A DNA stretch of 64,000 bases from Planomonospora_B alba (GTDB lineage Bacteria; Actinomycetota; Actinomycetes; Streptosporangiales; Streptosporangiaceae), in NCBI RefSeq assembly GCF_039534085.1, contig NZ_BAAAUT010000037.1, positions 1 to 64,000 on the forward strand, in the 5' to 3' direction. Made by a program: the position numbers and the translations under genes. This document shows positions 48,041-58,201 of the stretch, piece by piece. The notes under the pieces were generated by a model, which made no database searches, had not been told where the DNA came from, and worked only from the letters and a program-made list of their open reading frames with translations. Numbering within the stretch: the first letter of the stretch is position 1; the number at the start of each line of letters is the position of its first letter.

Positions 48041-49455
48041 ACACGGTGGGCGCAGCGGATCCGGCCCTCGTCCGGGGAGTGGCGGTCATGGTGCCGCTGC
48101 TGGCCGTCGTGGCCGCGGCCCGGCTCCGCCGCCCCTCGGAGCGGGACGTCGCCGCCGCGATCCTCGCCACGGCGTGGAACCTCCTGGCGCTGACCGGGGT
48201 CAACCTCCTCGCCGTCGAGGCGGGCTGGTGGCGCTTCGCGGCCGAGGGCGCCGTCGCCCACGGCCTCCCGGTGGACCTGCTGCTGGGCTGGGCGCTGCTG
48301 TGGGGCGCGGTCCCCGCGCTCGCCGCCGCGCGGGCGGCCCGGCCCGCCCCGCCGCCCGCCCAGGCGGCCGTCCTGGTCTGGCTGGACCTGGCGTTCATGC
48401 CGCGGGCCGCCCCCGTCGTCGTCCTGGGCGGCGACTGGCTCACCGGCGAGGCCGTCGCCGCGGCGGCCGCCCTGGTGCCCGGCCTGCTCCTGGCCCGCTG
48501 GACCGCCGCCGGCGTCCGGCTCCGGGCCCGGGTCGGCATGCAGGTCGCGCTGGCCGCCGGGCTCGGGCTGGTCCTGCCGGTCGCGGCGACCGGCGTGTGG
48601 CGGCAGCCGGAGTGGGTGCTCGGCCTGCTCGCCCAGGTGCTCGCCGTGCCGCTGCTGCTCGGGGTGGCCGCGGTCCGCGAGTTCGCGGCCGCCGGCGGGG
48701 GCACGCCGCTGCCGTACGACCCGCCGGAGCGCCTGGTGACCACCGGGCCCTACGCCTACGTGCGCAACCCGATGCAGGTCTCCATGACGGCGGGCTACCT
48801 CGTGCTCGCCCCGTTCGCCCCGGTCTTCCTCGCCGCCGCCGCGGTCGCCGCCGCCTACGGCGCGGGGCTGGCGGCCTGGCACGAGGGGGAGCGGCTCACC
48901 GGGCGCTTCGGCGGGGACTGGGAGGAGTACCGCCGCCGGGTGCGGCCCTGGCTGCCCCGGCCGCGCCCGGCCCCGGCGCCGGGACCGCCCGCGGCGGTGT
49001 ACGTCTCGGCGGTCTGCGGCCAGTGCTCCCAGGTGGGCGCCTGGATCGAGCGGCGCTCCCCGGTGGGGCTGCGGGTGCTGGCGGCCGAGACCCGCCCCGG
49101 GACGCGCAGGATCACCTACGAGGCGGCGGACGGCCGCACCGCGCAGGGGGTCGCCGCGTTCGCGCACGCCCTGGTCCACGTCCACCTGGGCTGGGCACTG
49201 GTGGGCTGGGCGCTCCTGCTGCCGGGGGTCGCCCGGTTCGCGCAGCTGTGCGCCGACGCCTTCGGGGCCGGGCCGCGGGCGCCGGGCGCCCCCGGGACGG
49301 GACCGCGGGAGCCGTACGCCACTGCGGGGACGGGGACGGGCGGGGCGTTTCGCGTGGACGCGCCGGGGTACGCGGCCCCGGACGCACAGGCAGGACCCGG
49401 TCGCGGCGGGAGCACCGAGACATCCGGTGGACCGGCTCCGCATATGCGGAGATAG
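48037..49455 (+). CDS. membrane methyltransferase (ICMT-like) fused to DCC1-like thiol oxidoreductase domain
   Basis: A 472-residue fusion. Residues 1-210 are membrane helices. Residues 190-310 carry an isoprenylcysteine carboxyl methyltransferase/PEMT-like core: LVTTGPYAYVRNPMQ, then HEGERLTGRFGGDWEEYRRR, the SAM-binding end of this family. Residues 320-412 resemble DCC1-like (DUF393) thioredoxin-type domains: VYVSAVCGQCSQVGAWIERR (Cys327, Cys330) and GVAAFAHALVHVHLGWAL. The last 60 residues are disordered. It might methylate a small or lipid substrate, with the CxxC domain handling a thiol; this is inference. The GTG overlaps the upstream stop. Confidence 0.7.
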   Translation: MNTVGAADPALVRGVAVMVPLLAVVAAARLRRPSERDVAAAILATAWNLLALTGVNLLAVEAGWWRFAAEGAVAHGLPVDLLLGWALLWGAVPALAAARAARPAPPPAQAAVLVWLDLAFMPRAAPVVVLGGDWLTGEAVAAAAALVPGLLLARWTAAGVRLRARVGMQVALAAGLGLVLPVAATGVWRQPEWVLGLLAQVLAVPLLLGVAAVREFAAAGGGTPLPYDPPERLVTTGPYAYVRNPMQVSMTAGYLVLAPFAPVFLAAAAVAAAYGAGLAAWHEGERLTGRFGGDWEEYRRRVRPWLPRPRPAPAPGPPAAVYVSAVCGQCSQVGAWIERRSPVGLRVLAAETRPGTRRITYEAADGRTAQGVAAFAHALVHVHLGWALVGWALLLPGVARFAQLCADAFGAGPRAPGAPGTGPREPYATAGTGTGGAFRVDAPGYAAPDAQAGPGRGGSTETSGGPAPHMRR

Positions 49456-49497
49456 CCCGCCGCGTGCGGCATGCCGGGGGAACGGGGCGGGACACGG

Positions 49498-49503
49498 TAG
49501 GGT
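49498..49503 (+). promoter_or_regulatory. -10 element of the DUF948-alaS unit
   Basis: TAGGGT, preceded by GG, lies 50 bases before the DUF948 start codon. Confidence 0.4.
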
Positions 49504-49553
49504 CTTGCCATTCCGGAGCCGGACGAGACCGGGGAAGACAGGGAGAACGGCGC

Positions 49554-49976
49554 ATGCTTACCGCGGGAGAGGTCGCCGGACTGATCGTGGCCGTGGCGTG
49601 GGTGGTCCTGGTCTGCTTTCTGGCCATGGTCCTGCTCAAGCTGGCCCGGCTGCTCGGCGAGACCACCAAGATGGTCTCCGAGCTGAGCGAGCGGGCGGTG
49701 CCGCTGCTGGAGGACGCGGCCGTCACCGTGACCGAGACGAACCGCCAGCTCGTCGCCGTGGAGGCCGTCGTCCGCGACGTCAAGCAGGTCAGCGGGCACG
49801 TGGCCCGGGTCAGCAACGTGACGCAGGTGCTGGTGACCGGCCCTATGATCAAGGTGGCGGCGCTCGGCCACGGCCTCTACCGGGCCATCGGCGCCCGCGC
49901 GCAGGCCCGGCCCGGGGCGCGGCGGCTGCGGGCCCGGCAGGTGGAGACCCGCCAGCTGGAGAGGCGGCCGCGGTGA
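49554..49976 (+). CDS. DUF948 domain-containing protein
   Basis: A 140-residue protein with one N-terminal membrane helix (residues 7-28) and a DUF948 helical domain (KLARLLGETTKMVSELSERAVPLLEDAAVTV), followed by a basic arginine-rich tail. Such proteins have a general-stress flavour in Bacillus, but the role is unknown. In actinobacteria it regularly precedes alaS with a small partner, as here. The ATG at 49554 has GGGAGAACGG upstream; the stop overlaps the next gene. Confidence 0.85.
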   Translation: MLTAGEVAGLIVAVAWVVLVCFLAMVLLKLARLLGETTKMVSELSERAVPLLEDAAVTVTETNRQLVAVEAVVRDVKQVSGHVARVSNVTQVLVTGPMIKVAALGHGLYRAIGARAQARPGARRLRARQVETRQLERRPR

Positions 49977-50227
49977 TCCGGCGGCTGTTCTACATGTCCC
50001 TGGGCGCGTTCTGCGCGCTGTGGGTGAGGCGTAGGCTGGCCGAGCTGCACCCGAACCACCTGGCGCGGCGCGCGGCGCGGGGCGCTTCCGGCCTGCTGGA
50101 GCAGGCCAGGGACGTCGCCGTGGAAGCCTGGGACGACGCGGCCGTGCGCGAAAGCGAGTTGCGGTCCCGGTTCGGGCTCGACAGGCTTGAAGACATCGAC
50201 AACTACGACGTAAAGGATGGCCGCTGA
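49973..50227 (+). CDS. small DUF6167-type protein upstream of alaS
   Basis: An 84-residue protein: a short hydrophobic N terminus (IRRLFYMSLGAFCALWVRRR), then a helical region and an acidic end. It matches the small conserved actinobacterial ORF between the DUF948 gene and alaS, usually labelled DUF6167; no activity is known. The GTG overlaps the DUF948 stop (GTGA). Its 3' end lies at the alaS start, overlapping an upstream in-frame ATG (50217) of alaS by 11 bases. Confidence 0.78.
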   Translation: MIRRLFYMSLGAFCALWVRRRLAELHPNHLARRAARGASGLLEQARDVAVEAWDDAAVRESELRSRFGLDRLEDIDNYDVKDGR

Positions 50228-50228
50228 C

Positions 50229-52901
<2,673 letters not shown>

Positions 52902-52954
52902 CGGCGGGCGGCGCCCGTGGGCCGGGATCCGGCCCACGGGCGGAGGAGACCTCC

Positions 52955-53455
52955 ATGAGACACGGAACACGGCTGGGCGTCGACGTCGGCTCGGTCCGCA
53001 TCGGCGTGGCCCGCAGCGACCCCTCGGGGCTGCTGGCCACCCCGGTCGAGACGGTACGGCGCGGCCGGGGCGACCTGGACCGGATCGCGGAGATCGCGGC
53101 CGAGTACGAAGCGGTCGAGGTCGTGGTCGGCCTGCCCACCTCGCTGTCCGGCCGGGAGGGGCAGGCGGCCGCGCTCGCCCGCGACTTCGCGTCCCGGCTC
53201 GCGACCCGGCTCGCCCCCGTCCCGGTGCGGATGTTCGACGAGCGGCTCACCACGGTCACCGCCCAGCAGGGACTGCGGGCCAGCGGGGTGAAGGCGAAGA
53301 ACCAGCGCGGCGTGGTGGACCAGGCCGCGGCGATCGTGCTGCTCCAGGCCGCCCTGGACGCCGAGCGGGCCACCGGCAGGCCGCCGGGCAGGCCCGTGGA
53401 GGCGCGTGCGCAGGACGGCCCCGCGGGGGCGGCGGAGGACGGGCCCGGCCGCTGA
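52955..53455 (+). CDS. ruvX: Holliday junction resolvase-like protein RuvX/YqgF
   Basis: A 166-residue RNase-H-fold nuclease, implicated in 16S rRNA 5' end maturation in E. coli (YqgF). Conserved blocks are LGVDVGSVRIGVA (catalytic Asp), VVVGLPTSLSGREG, FDERLTTVTAQ and the final Asp in VVDQAAAIVLLQ. An extra Ala/Gly/Pro-rich tail of about 25 residues follows. The ATG at 52955 has GGAGGAG 6 bases upstream. It follows alaS, as in most actinobacteria. Confidence 0.94.
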   Translation: MRHGTRLGVDVGSVRIGVARSDPSGLLATPVETVRRGRGDLDRIAEIAAEYEAVEVVVGLPTSLSGREGQAAALARDFASRLATRLAPVPVRMFDERLTTVTAQQGLRASGVKAKNQRGVVDQAAAIVLLQAALDAERATGRPPGRPVEARAQDGPAGAAEDGPGR

Positions 53456-53812
53456 GCGGTCCCCGCTGGCCGCTCCCGTCCACCCCGTCGCGGTATGCGA
53501 CCCACTTAGGTTGCGGCATTTGGTCCATGTTGAGAAGGTTGACCCCGGTTTTGGGCTGCCGCTCCGGAACGTACAATCACGAAATTCAGTGACGAAGAGA
53601 GTGACTTGGCGAGACACCGGGAAGATCTGAGCAGATGCCTCAGGACGTGTTGATGTCCGGAGGACCCGCCGTTCCGAGACGACCGGCGGCCCGCACCGGG
53701 GAACCAGGAGAAGCCGCCCGACGCGAGAGACGGCCGTCCCGGCGAAGCTCCATGGTTCGGAAGATCCCCTTGACGCCGGACCGTCCGCGCCGGGAGATTG
53801 GCCAGCGAATCT
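53456..53812. other. intergenic region ruvX-mltG
   Basis: A 357-base gap. The part 53500-53600 is AT-richer, with several GGTTG/TTGG steps and the -10 candidate TACAAT. The part 53635-53820 is spanned by a 61-codon ORF that overlaps the mltG start. No terminator is obvious after ruvX. Confidence 0.55.
53572..53577 (+). promoter_or_regulatory. -10 element of mltG
   Basis: TACAAT is close to the SigA consensus. It would give a 5' leader of about 230 bases before mltG, long for this window, covering the small upstream ORF. Confidence 0.4.
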
Positions 53813-53820
53813 ATGAGTGA
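53635..53820 (+). CDS. possible 61-codon upstream ORF overlapping mltG start
   Basis: A short ORF from ATG 53635 that reads MPQDVLMSGGPAVPRR and continues as a proline/arginine-rich, strongly basic peptide. It ends with TGA at 53818-53820, so it overlaps the mltG ATG (53813) by 8 bases. The ribosome site is weak. Its value may be as a coupling ORF for mltG, whose own ATG lacks a Shine-Dalgarno sequence at proper distance. It could also be chance, since ORFs of this size are common at this GC content. Confidence 0.25.
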   Translation: MPQDVLMSGGPAVPRRPAARTGEPGEAARRERRPSRRSSMVRKIPLTPDRPRREIGQRIYE

Positions 53821-54976
53821 CCTTGATATGGACTTCCTGGTCGGTGCCGAAGACGACGACGGTCGCTCGCGGCGCCGGTCGCGCGCGTCCTCGGGGCGCG
53901 GCGGGAAACGGGGCCGCCGCCGCAAGCGGCGCCGGAACAAGGGGGGCTTCCTGGCCCCGATGCTCGCCGTCCTCATCCTGGTGGGCGGGATCGGCGCCGG
54001 CGGCTACTACGGCTACACCTGGCTGAGCGACGTGATGACCCCCGACGACTACACCGGCCAGGGCACCGGCGAGGTCACCGTGGAGATCGAGGCCGGGCAG
54101 ACGGCGGGCGACGTCGCGCAGACCCTGGTGGAGCAGGACGTGGTCAAGAGCGCCAAGGCGTTCACCAACGCCATCGCCGCCGCGGGCAAGAGCTCCTCCC
54201 TGCAGCCCGGCGTCTACCTGCTGCGCAAGCAGATGTCGGCCGCCGCGGCGGTCGAGCTGCTCGACCCCGGCAAGCAGCTCCTGGACCGGGTCACCCTCAA
54301 GGAGGGGCTGCGCCTGTCCGACACGCTCACCACGCTCGCCAAGGCGACCGGCAAGCCGCTGAAGGAGTTCCAGCAGGCCGCCAGGAACGCCAGGGCGCTG
54401 GGCCTGCCGTCCTACGCCCGCAGCAGGCTGGAGGGTTACGCCTTCCCGGCGACCTATGACATCACGCCCAATATGTCGGCCGCCGACATCCTGACCGCCA
54501 TGGTCGACCGGTTCAACGAGACCGCGGAGAAGGAGAAGCTGGTCGCCGGGGCCAAGGAGCTCGGCCGCACGCCGCACGAGATCATCACGATCGCCAGCAT
54601 CGTCCAGGCCGAGTCCGGCAAGGCCGACGACATGGGCAAGATCGCGCGGGTCATCTACAACCGCCTCGAGGAGGGGCGGAAGCTGGAGATGGACAGCACG
54701 GTGTTCTACGGGCTGAACAAGTACGGCATCGCCGCGACCAACGCCGACCTGGAGAGCACCTCGCCCTACAACACCTACCGGCGGACGGGCCTGCCGCCCG
54801 GGCCGATCGGCAACCCCGGCGACCACGCCATCCAGGCGGCGCTCAACCCTCCGGAGGGGGACTGGCGCTGGTTCGTGGCCACCGACCCCGAGCGCGGCAT
54901 CACGGAGTTCGCCAGCACGGAGGCGGAGTTCTTCCGGCTGAAGGCCAAGTTCGAGAAGTCCCGGACGGGAGGGTGA
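53813..54976 (+). CDS. mltG: endolytic transglycosylase MltG
   Basis: A 387-residue YceG-like enzyme that cuts nascent peptidoglycan strands near the membrane. A basic, disordered cytoplasmic segment (1-45, rich in Arg/Lys) precedes a single helix (about 47-70). A LysM-like subdomain (VTVEIEAGQTAGDVAQTL) and the transglycosylase domain follow. The catalytic Glu is in IASIVQAESGK, with ARVIYNRLEEG downstream and YNTYRRTGLPPGPIGNPG near the C terminus. The ATG start has no well-spaced ribosome site; a TTG at 53798 is an alternative. aroE overlaps its stop. Confidence 0.93.
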   Translation: MSDLDMDFLVGAEDDDGRSRRRSRASSGRGGKRGRRRKRRRNKGGFLAPMLAVLILVGGIGAGGYYGYTWLSDVMTPDDYTGQGTGEVTVEIEAGQTAGDVAQTLVEQDVVKSAKAFTNAIAAAGKSSSLQPGVYLLRKQMSAAAAVELLDPGKQLLDRVTLKEGLRLSDTLTTLAKATGKPLKEFQQAARNARALGLPSYARSRLEGYAFPATYDITPNMSAADILTAMVDRFNETAEKEKLVAGAKELGRTPHEIITIASIVQAESGKADDMGKIARVIYNRLEEGRKLEMDSTVFYGLNKYGIAATNADLESTSPYNTYRRTGLPPGPIGNPGDHAIQAALNPPEGDWRWFVATDPERGITEFASTEAEFFRLKAKFEKSRTGG

Positions 54977-55803
54977 TGAAGGCAGCGGTTCTCGGGTCCC
55001 CGATCGCCCACTCGCTCTCGCCGTACCTGCACCGCGCCGCCTACGCGGAGATGGGGCTGGACGGCTGGAGTTACGCGGCGATCGAGTGCGGCGAGGCGGG
55101 CCTGCCCGCCCTGCTCGACGGGCTCGGGCCCGGGTGGGCGGGGCTCTCGCTGACCATGCCGCTCAAGCGGGCGGTGCTCCCGCTGCTCGACGAGGTCTCC
55201 GAGCTCGCCGTCGCGGTGGGCGGCGCCAACACCGTGGTCTTCGCCGGCGGCGCCCGGCACGGCGACAACACCGACGTGTACGGCATCGTCGCGGCGCTGG
55301 AGGAGGCCGGCGTGGCCCCGCCGAAGGCCGCGACCGTGCTCGGCGGGGGAGCGACGGCCGCCTCCGCGCTGGCGGCCCTGCGCGAGCTCGGCCTGGCGGA
55401 GGCCACGCTGGTGGTCCGCGACCCGGCCCGGGTGGGGGAGACCGCCGAGGCCGCCGAGCGGCTGGGCGCGGCCCTGACCGTGCAGACCTTCGACAAGCTG
55501 GAGACGGCCCTGGAGGCGGACCTGGTCGTCTCCACGCTGCCCTCCGGGGCGGCCGACGGCTTCGCCGACCTGGTGGCCGCCCGGGTCCCGGCGGTCTTCG
55601 ACGTGGTCTACGCCCCCTGGCCGACCCGTCTCGCCCGGGCCGTACGGCGGGCGGGCGGGACCGTGGTCGGGGGGTTCCCGATGCTGCTGCACCAGGCGGT
55701 CCGGCAGGTCGAGCTGATGACCGGCCGCACGGACGTGCCGGTGGAGGCGATGCGCGCGGCCGGGGAGGCGGAGATCCTCAGGCGAGCCGGTCGGGGGAGC
55801 TGA
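54976..55803 (+). CDS. aroE: shikimate dehydrogenase
   Basis: A 275-residue NADP-dependent enzyme of aromatic amino-acid synthesis. Substrate-site motifs are SPIAHSLSP (N terminus), LSLTMPLKRAVLP with the catalytic Lys, and GDNTDVYG with the catalytic Asp; the cofactor loop is VLGGGATAASAL. The ATG overlaps the mltG TGA by one base, with GGGAGGG just upstream, so the two are coupled. Its 3' end overlaps the converging membrane-protein gene by 26 bases. Confidence 0.94.
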   Translation: MKAAVLGSPIAHSLSPYLHRAAYAEMGLDGWSYAAIECGEAGLPALLDGLGPGWAGLSLTMPLKRAVLPLLDEVSELAVAVGGANTVVFAGGARHGDNTDVYGIVAALEEAGVAPPKAATVLGGGATAASALAALRELGLAEATLVVRDPARVGETAEAAERLGAALTVQTFDKLETALEADLVVSTLPSGAADGFADLVAARVPAVFDVVYAPWPTRLARAVRRAGGTVVGGFPMLLHQAVRQVELMTGRTDVPVEAMRAAGEAEILRRAGRGS

Positions 55804-56731
55804 CCGTCCCCGACCCGTACGGCCGGAAGCCGCGCCGGGCGACGGTGAACAGGACCGCGACGAGGAGCACCTCGACGAGGAGGGGGAACCAGCCCCGCGC
55901 CTCCAGGTGCCGGGGGAGCTGCTGACCGTACAGCAGCGCCATCAGCGGCAGCTGGAGCAGCAGGGCGCGGCGGCCGACGGGGGTCCGGCTGCCGGCGCCG
56001 CAGGCCATGGCGAGCAGCGCCGGGACGAGCAGCTGCTCGACGAAGAAGTCGAGCATGAACGCGAACCAGACGGCGTTGACCACGGCCAGGGCTCCCGTGG
56101 CGGCCGCCGTCCAGCGGAGCAGCGTCCTGCGCCCGACGAGGTCCGCGCCCGCGGCCGGGTCCGGAGCGAAGGTCAGCAGCAGGGCGATGATCACCGGAGG
56201 CGCCGACTGGAGGGCGAGGTTGGCGGGGCTGAACCACTCCGCGGTGAAGGCGCCCTCGCCCAGCACGGCCGTGATCGCGGCGGTGTGAACCGCCAGGCCG
56301 AAGAGAGCCCACAGCCATGCCCAGGCCGCCGCCGCCCGGCGCGGCCCGCGCAGCGCCAGGCCCACGGTCAGCGCGTCCGGGGCCAGCGTCAGCGCGGAGA
56401 CGGCCAGCCTGTGGGCCGGGTGCATCCCGTCGTTCGCCAGCACGAGGGCCGCGGGCCCGGCGTGGACGACGAGGAAGTAGAGCGGGGCGGTGACCGCGGC
56501 GACGTTCACCGCGTCGCGCCAGAGCGGAGCGGACCCGGGCCCGAGAAGACGGCGGGTGCGGATCAGGAGCCCGCCGCGGACCACGTCCAGGACGTCGCGC
56601 GGGCCGGGGCGCCGCTGCCCCGGTCGCGCGCCGGCGAGCAGCACCCCGATCATCTCCTCGCCGTGGCGCGCCCGGTGGTCGGCGGGGTACCAGGCCAGGA
56701 GCCTGCGGTAGCGCTCCTCCAGGTCGCTCAT
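55778..56731 (-). CDS. PadR-linked multi-pass membrane protein
   Basis: A 317-residue protein. A cytoplasmic N terminus (LEERYRRLLAWYPADHRARHGEEMIGVLL) resembles the amino end of many actinobacterial membrane proteins co-transcribed with PadR regulators. Six to eight hydrophobic helices follow from residue 70. Function is unknown; in such pairs the membrane protein is thought to be the regulated partner. Its ATG overlaps the stop of padR by 4 bases on the minus strand. The C-terminal codons overlap aroE on the opposite strand. Confidence 0.72.
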   Translation of the reverse strand: MSDLEERYRRLLAWYPADHRARHGEEMIGVLLAGARPGQRRPGPRDVLDVVRGGLLIRTRRLLGPGSAPLWRDAVNVAAVTAPLYFLVVHAGPAALVLANDGMHPAHRLAVSALTLAPDALTVGLALRGPRRAAAAWAWLWALFGLAVHTAAITAVLGEGAFTAEWFSPANLALQSAPPVIIALLLTFAPDPAAGADLVGRRTLLRWTAAATGALAVVNAVWFAFMLDFFVEQLLVPALLAMACGAGSRTPVGRRALLLQLPLMALLYGQQLPRHLEARGWFPLLVEVLLVAVLFTVARRGFRPYGSGTVSSPDRLA

Positions 56732-57096
56732 GCCGCGCCTCCCGCCAGGCCGCGGCGGAAGAGGGTGCCGTGGGCCGGGCGGGCGCGCAGCCGGGCGGAG
56801 GCGGCCTCGGCGTGCCGGCGGAGCCGCTCGGCCTCGGCGGCCAGGCGGGAGCCGCCCGCGTCGGTCAGCCGGTAGTAGCGCCGCACGCGGCCGTCCACGA
56901 CCTCCTCGCGGTCGTCGGCGATCAGGCCCTCGGACCGGAGCCGGTCGAGGGCGGCGTAGAGGGTGCCGGCGCGGAGCCGTACCCGGCCGCCGGAGATCTC
57001 CGCCACATCGGAGATCACTCCGTAGCCGTGCTGGGGACCCGCTGCCAGGGCCGTGAGTATCAGGAACGTGGGCTCCTGCATCGGACGTTCACTCAT
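56728..57096 (-). CDS. PadR-family transcriptional regulator
   Basis: A 122-residue winged-helix regulator: FLILTALAAGPQHGYGVISDVAE (the PadR core), then LRAGTLYAALDRLRSEGLI (recognition helix) and the wing VRRYYRLTDAG, followed by a dimerisation helix. The ATG at 57096 has no ribosome site but a strong promoter -10 (TATATA) 8 bases before it, so the mRNA may be leaderless; the Met at 57081 is an alternative. It is co-transcribed with the membrane protein that follows. Confidence 0.88.
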   Translation of the reverse strand: MSERPMQEPTFLILTALAAGPQHGYGVISDVAEISGGRVRLRAGTLYAALDRLRSEGLIADDREEVVDGRVRRYYRLTDAGGSRLAAEAERLRRHAEAASARLRARPAHGTLFRRGLAGGAA

Positions 57097-57104
57097 GTGG
57101 TCTT

Positions 57105-57132
57105 TATATATCGCCCATCTGCATATGGACAA
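57105..57132 (-). promoter_or_regulatory. promoter of the padR gene
   Basis: On the minus strand TTGTCC (57132-57127) and TATATA (57110-57105) are 16 bases apart, the best SigA-like promoter in the window. Transcription would start at or next to the ATG at 57096. Confidence 0.6.
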
Positions 57133-57140
57133 GGGAATGG

Positions 57141-57170
57141 TTCGGCCCTCTCGCGCCGTTGTGGTAACGT
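57141..57170 (+). promoter_or_regulatory. candidate promoter of infC-rpmI-rplT
   Basis: TTCGGC (57141-57146) and TAACGT (57165-57170) are 18 bases apart. A start near 57177 would give a leader of about 275 bases before infC, containing the hairpins at 57184-57203 and 57309-57342. Confidence 0.35.
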
Positions 57171-57183
57171 AGCTACTCGATCG

Positions 57184-57203
57184 GTCCGGCATGCCTGCCG
57201 GAC
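57184..57203 (+). promoter_or_regulatory. 5'-leader hairpin 1 of infC mRNA
   Basis: GTCCGGCA and TGCCGGAC form a perfect 8-bp stem on a TGCC loop close to the expected 5' end of the transcript. Confidence 0.5.
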
Positions 57204-57308
57204 GCGCAAGCGGAGGTCTCCCTCCCACCTGGTCGACCGCTGGGTCGGCAGGTCAAGGATCACGCCGGAGCAGTCCGGCAGGGCTTACGGCTTAGGGTTT
57301 GTGAGCTC

Positions 57309-57342
57309 AAGTGGCCCCGCATGCGCGACGTGCGGGGCACTT
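57309..57342 (+). promoter_or_regulatory. attenuator-like hairpin in the infC leader
   Basis: AAGTGGCCCCGCA (57309-57321) pairs with TGCGGGGCACTT (57331-57342), one bulged base, and is followed by CGTGTTT. It looks like an intrinsic terminator about 110 bases before the infC start, so premature termination may control the operon. Confidence 0.55.
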
Positions 57343-57451
57343 CGTGTTTCGCGTCCTGTGAAAGGGCGCGCAGCACGTGACCTCCCGGCACGATCGAGCA
57401 CGTGGCAGCCGTCCGGCCAGGGCGGCAGCGGATCGCAACCTAGGAGGCCCC

Positions 57452-58069
57452 ATCAGCGCCGAGCCCCGCATCAACGACCGTATTCGTGTGCCCGAGGTGC
57501 GCCTCGTCGGCCCGAACGGCGAACAGGTGGGCATCGTCTCCATCGGCGATGCTCTGAAGCTGGCTCAGGAGGCCGACCTCGACCTGGTCGAGGTCGCGGC
57601 CACGGCTCGCCCGCCTGTGTGCAAGCTCATGGACTACGGCAAGTTCAAGTACGAGTCGGCCATGAAGGCACGTGAGGCGCGCCGCAACCAGGCGTACACG
57701 ATCATCAAGGAGATCAAGCTCCGGCCGAAGATCGACCCGCACGACTACGAGACCAAGAAGGGTCACGTGGTGCGGTTCCTCAAGGCGGGAGACAAGGTCA
57801 AGGTCACGATCATGTTCCGCGGGCGGGAGCAGTCCCGTCCCGAGCTGGGCTTCCGGCTCCTGCAGCGGCTGGCGGAGGACGTCAAGGACCTCGGGTTCGT
57901 GGAGTCCCAGCCCAAGCAGGACGGCCGTAACATGATCATGGTGATCGGCCCGCACAAGAAGAAGGCTGAGGCCAAGGCCGAGAAGGCCGCGGCCAAGGCG
58001 CGGCGAGACGAGGAGCCCGCGGAGGGCGGCGCGCCCGTCACCGACGAGGCGGCCACTCCGCAGGAGTGA
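57452..58069 (+). CDS. infC: translation initiation factor IF-3, AUC start
   Basis: A 205-residue IF-3 that keeps 30S subunits free and checks the start codon. The conserved N domain (EPRINDRIRVPEVRLVG ... PPVCKLMDYGKFKYE) and C domain (IKLRPKIDPHDYETKKGH, FRGREQSRPELG) are intact; a charged Lys/Glu tail follows. The proposed start is ATC at 57452, 4 bases after TAGGAGG, which matches the rare start used by many infC genes for feedback control by IF-3. An ATG at 57377 in the same frame would add 25 unrelated residues. It heads infC-rpmI-rplT. Confidence 0.93.
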   Translation: MSAEPRINDRIRVPEVRLVGPNGEQVGIVSIGDALKLAQEADLDLVEVAATARPPVCKLMDYGKFKYESAMKAREARRNQAYTIIKEIKLRPKIDPHDYETKKGHVVRFLKAGDKVKVTIMFRGREQSRPELGFRLLQRLAEDVKDLGFVESQPKQDGRNMIMVIGPHKKKAEAKAEKAAAKARRDEEPAEGGAPVTDEAATPQE

Positions 58070-58077
58070 CTCGCATA

Positions 58078-58093
58078 GCCTGAACGCTCAGGC
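58078..58093 (+). other. intercistronic hairpin infC-rpmI
   Basis: GCCTGA (58078-58083) pairs with TCAGGC (58088-58093) on an ACGC loop, 8 bases after infC. A weaker GCGAGA/TCTCGC pairing follows. It may modulate processing or transcript levels between infC and rpmI. Confidence 0.35.
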
Positions 58094-58201
58094 AGCCGCG
58101 AGATGAGAATCCGGGACCGGGTCCGGTCTCGCAGTCAGGCATGCCCTTGACTCGGGTCACCGGCCCGGGACATCGGCACGATCGAGGGAGAGACGGCTCA
58201 G

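Noticed and set aside
57377..57451. ATG 57377 as infC start
   Set aside because: The added 25 residues are not part of IF-3, and a good ribosome site lies between them and the conserved N terminus.
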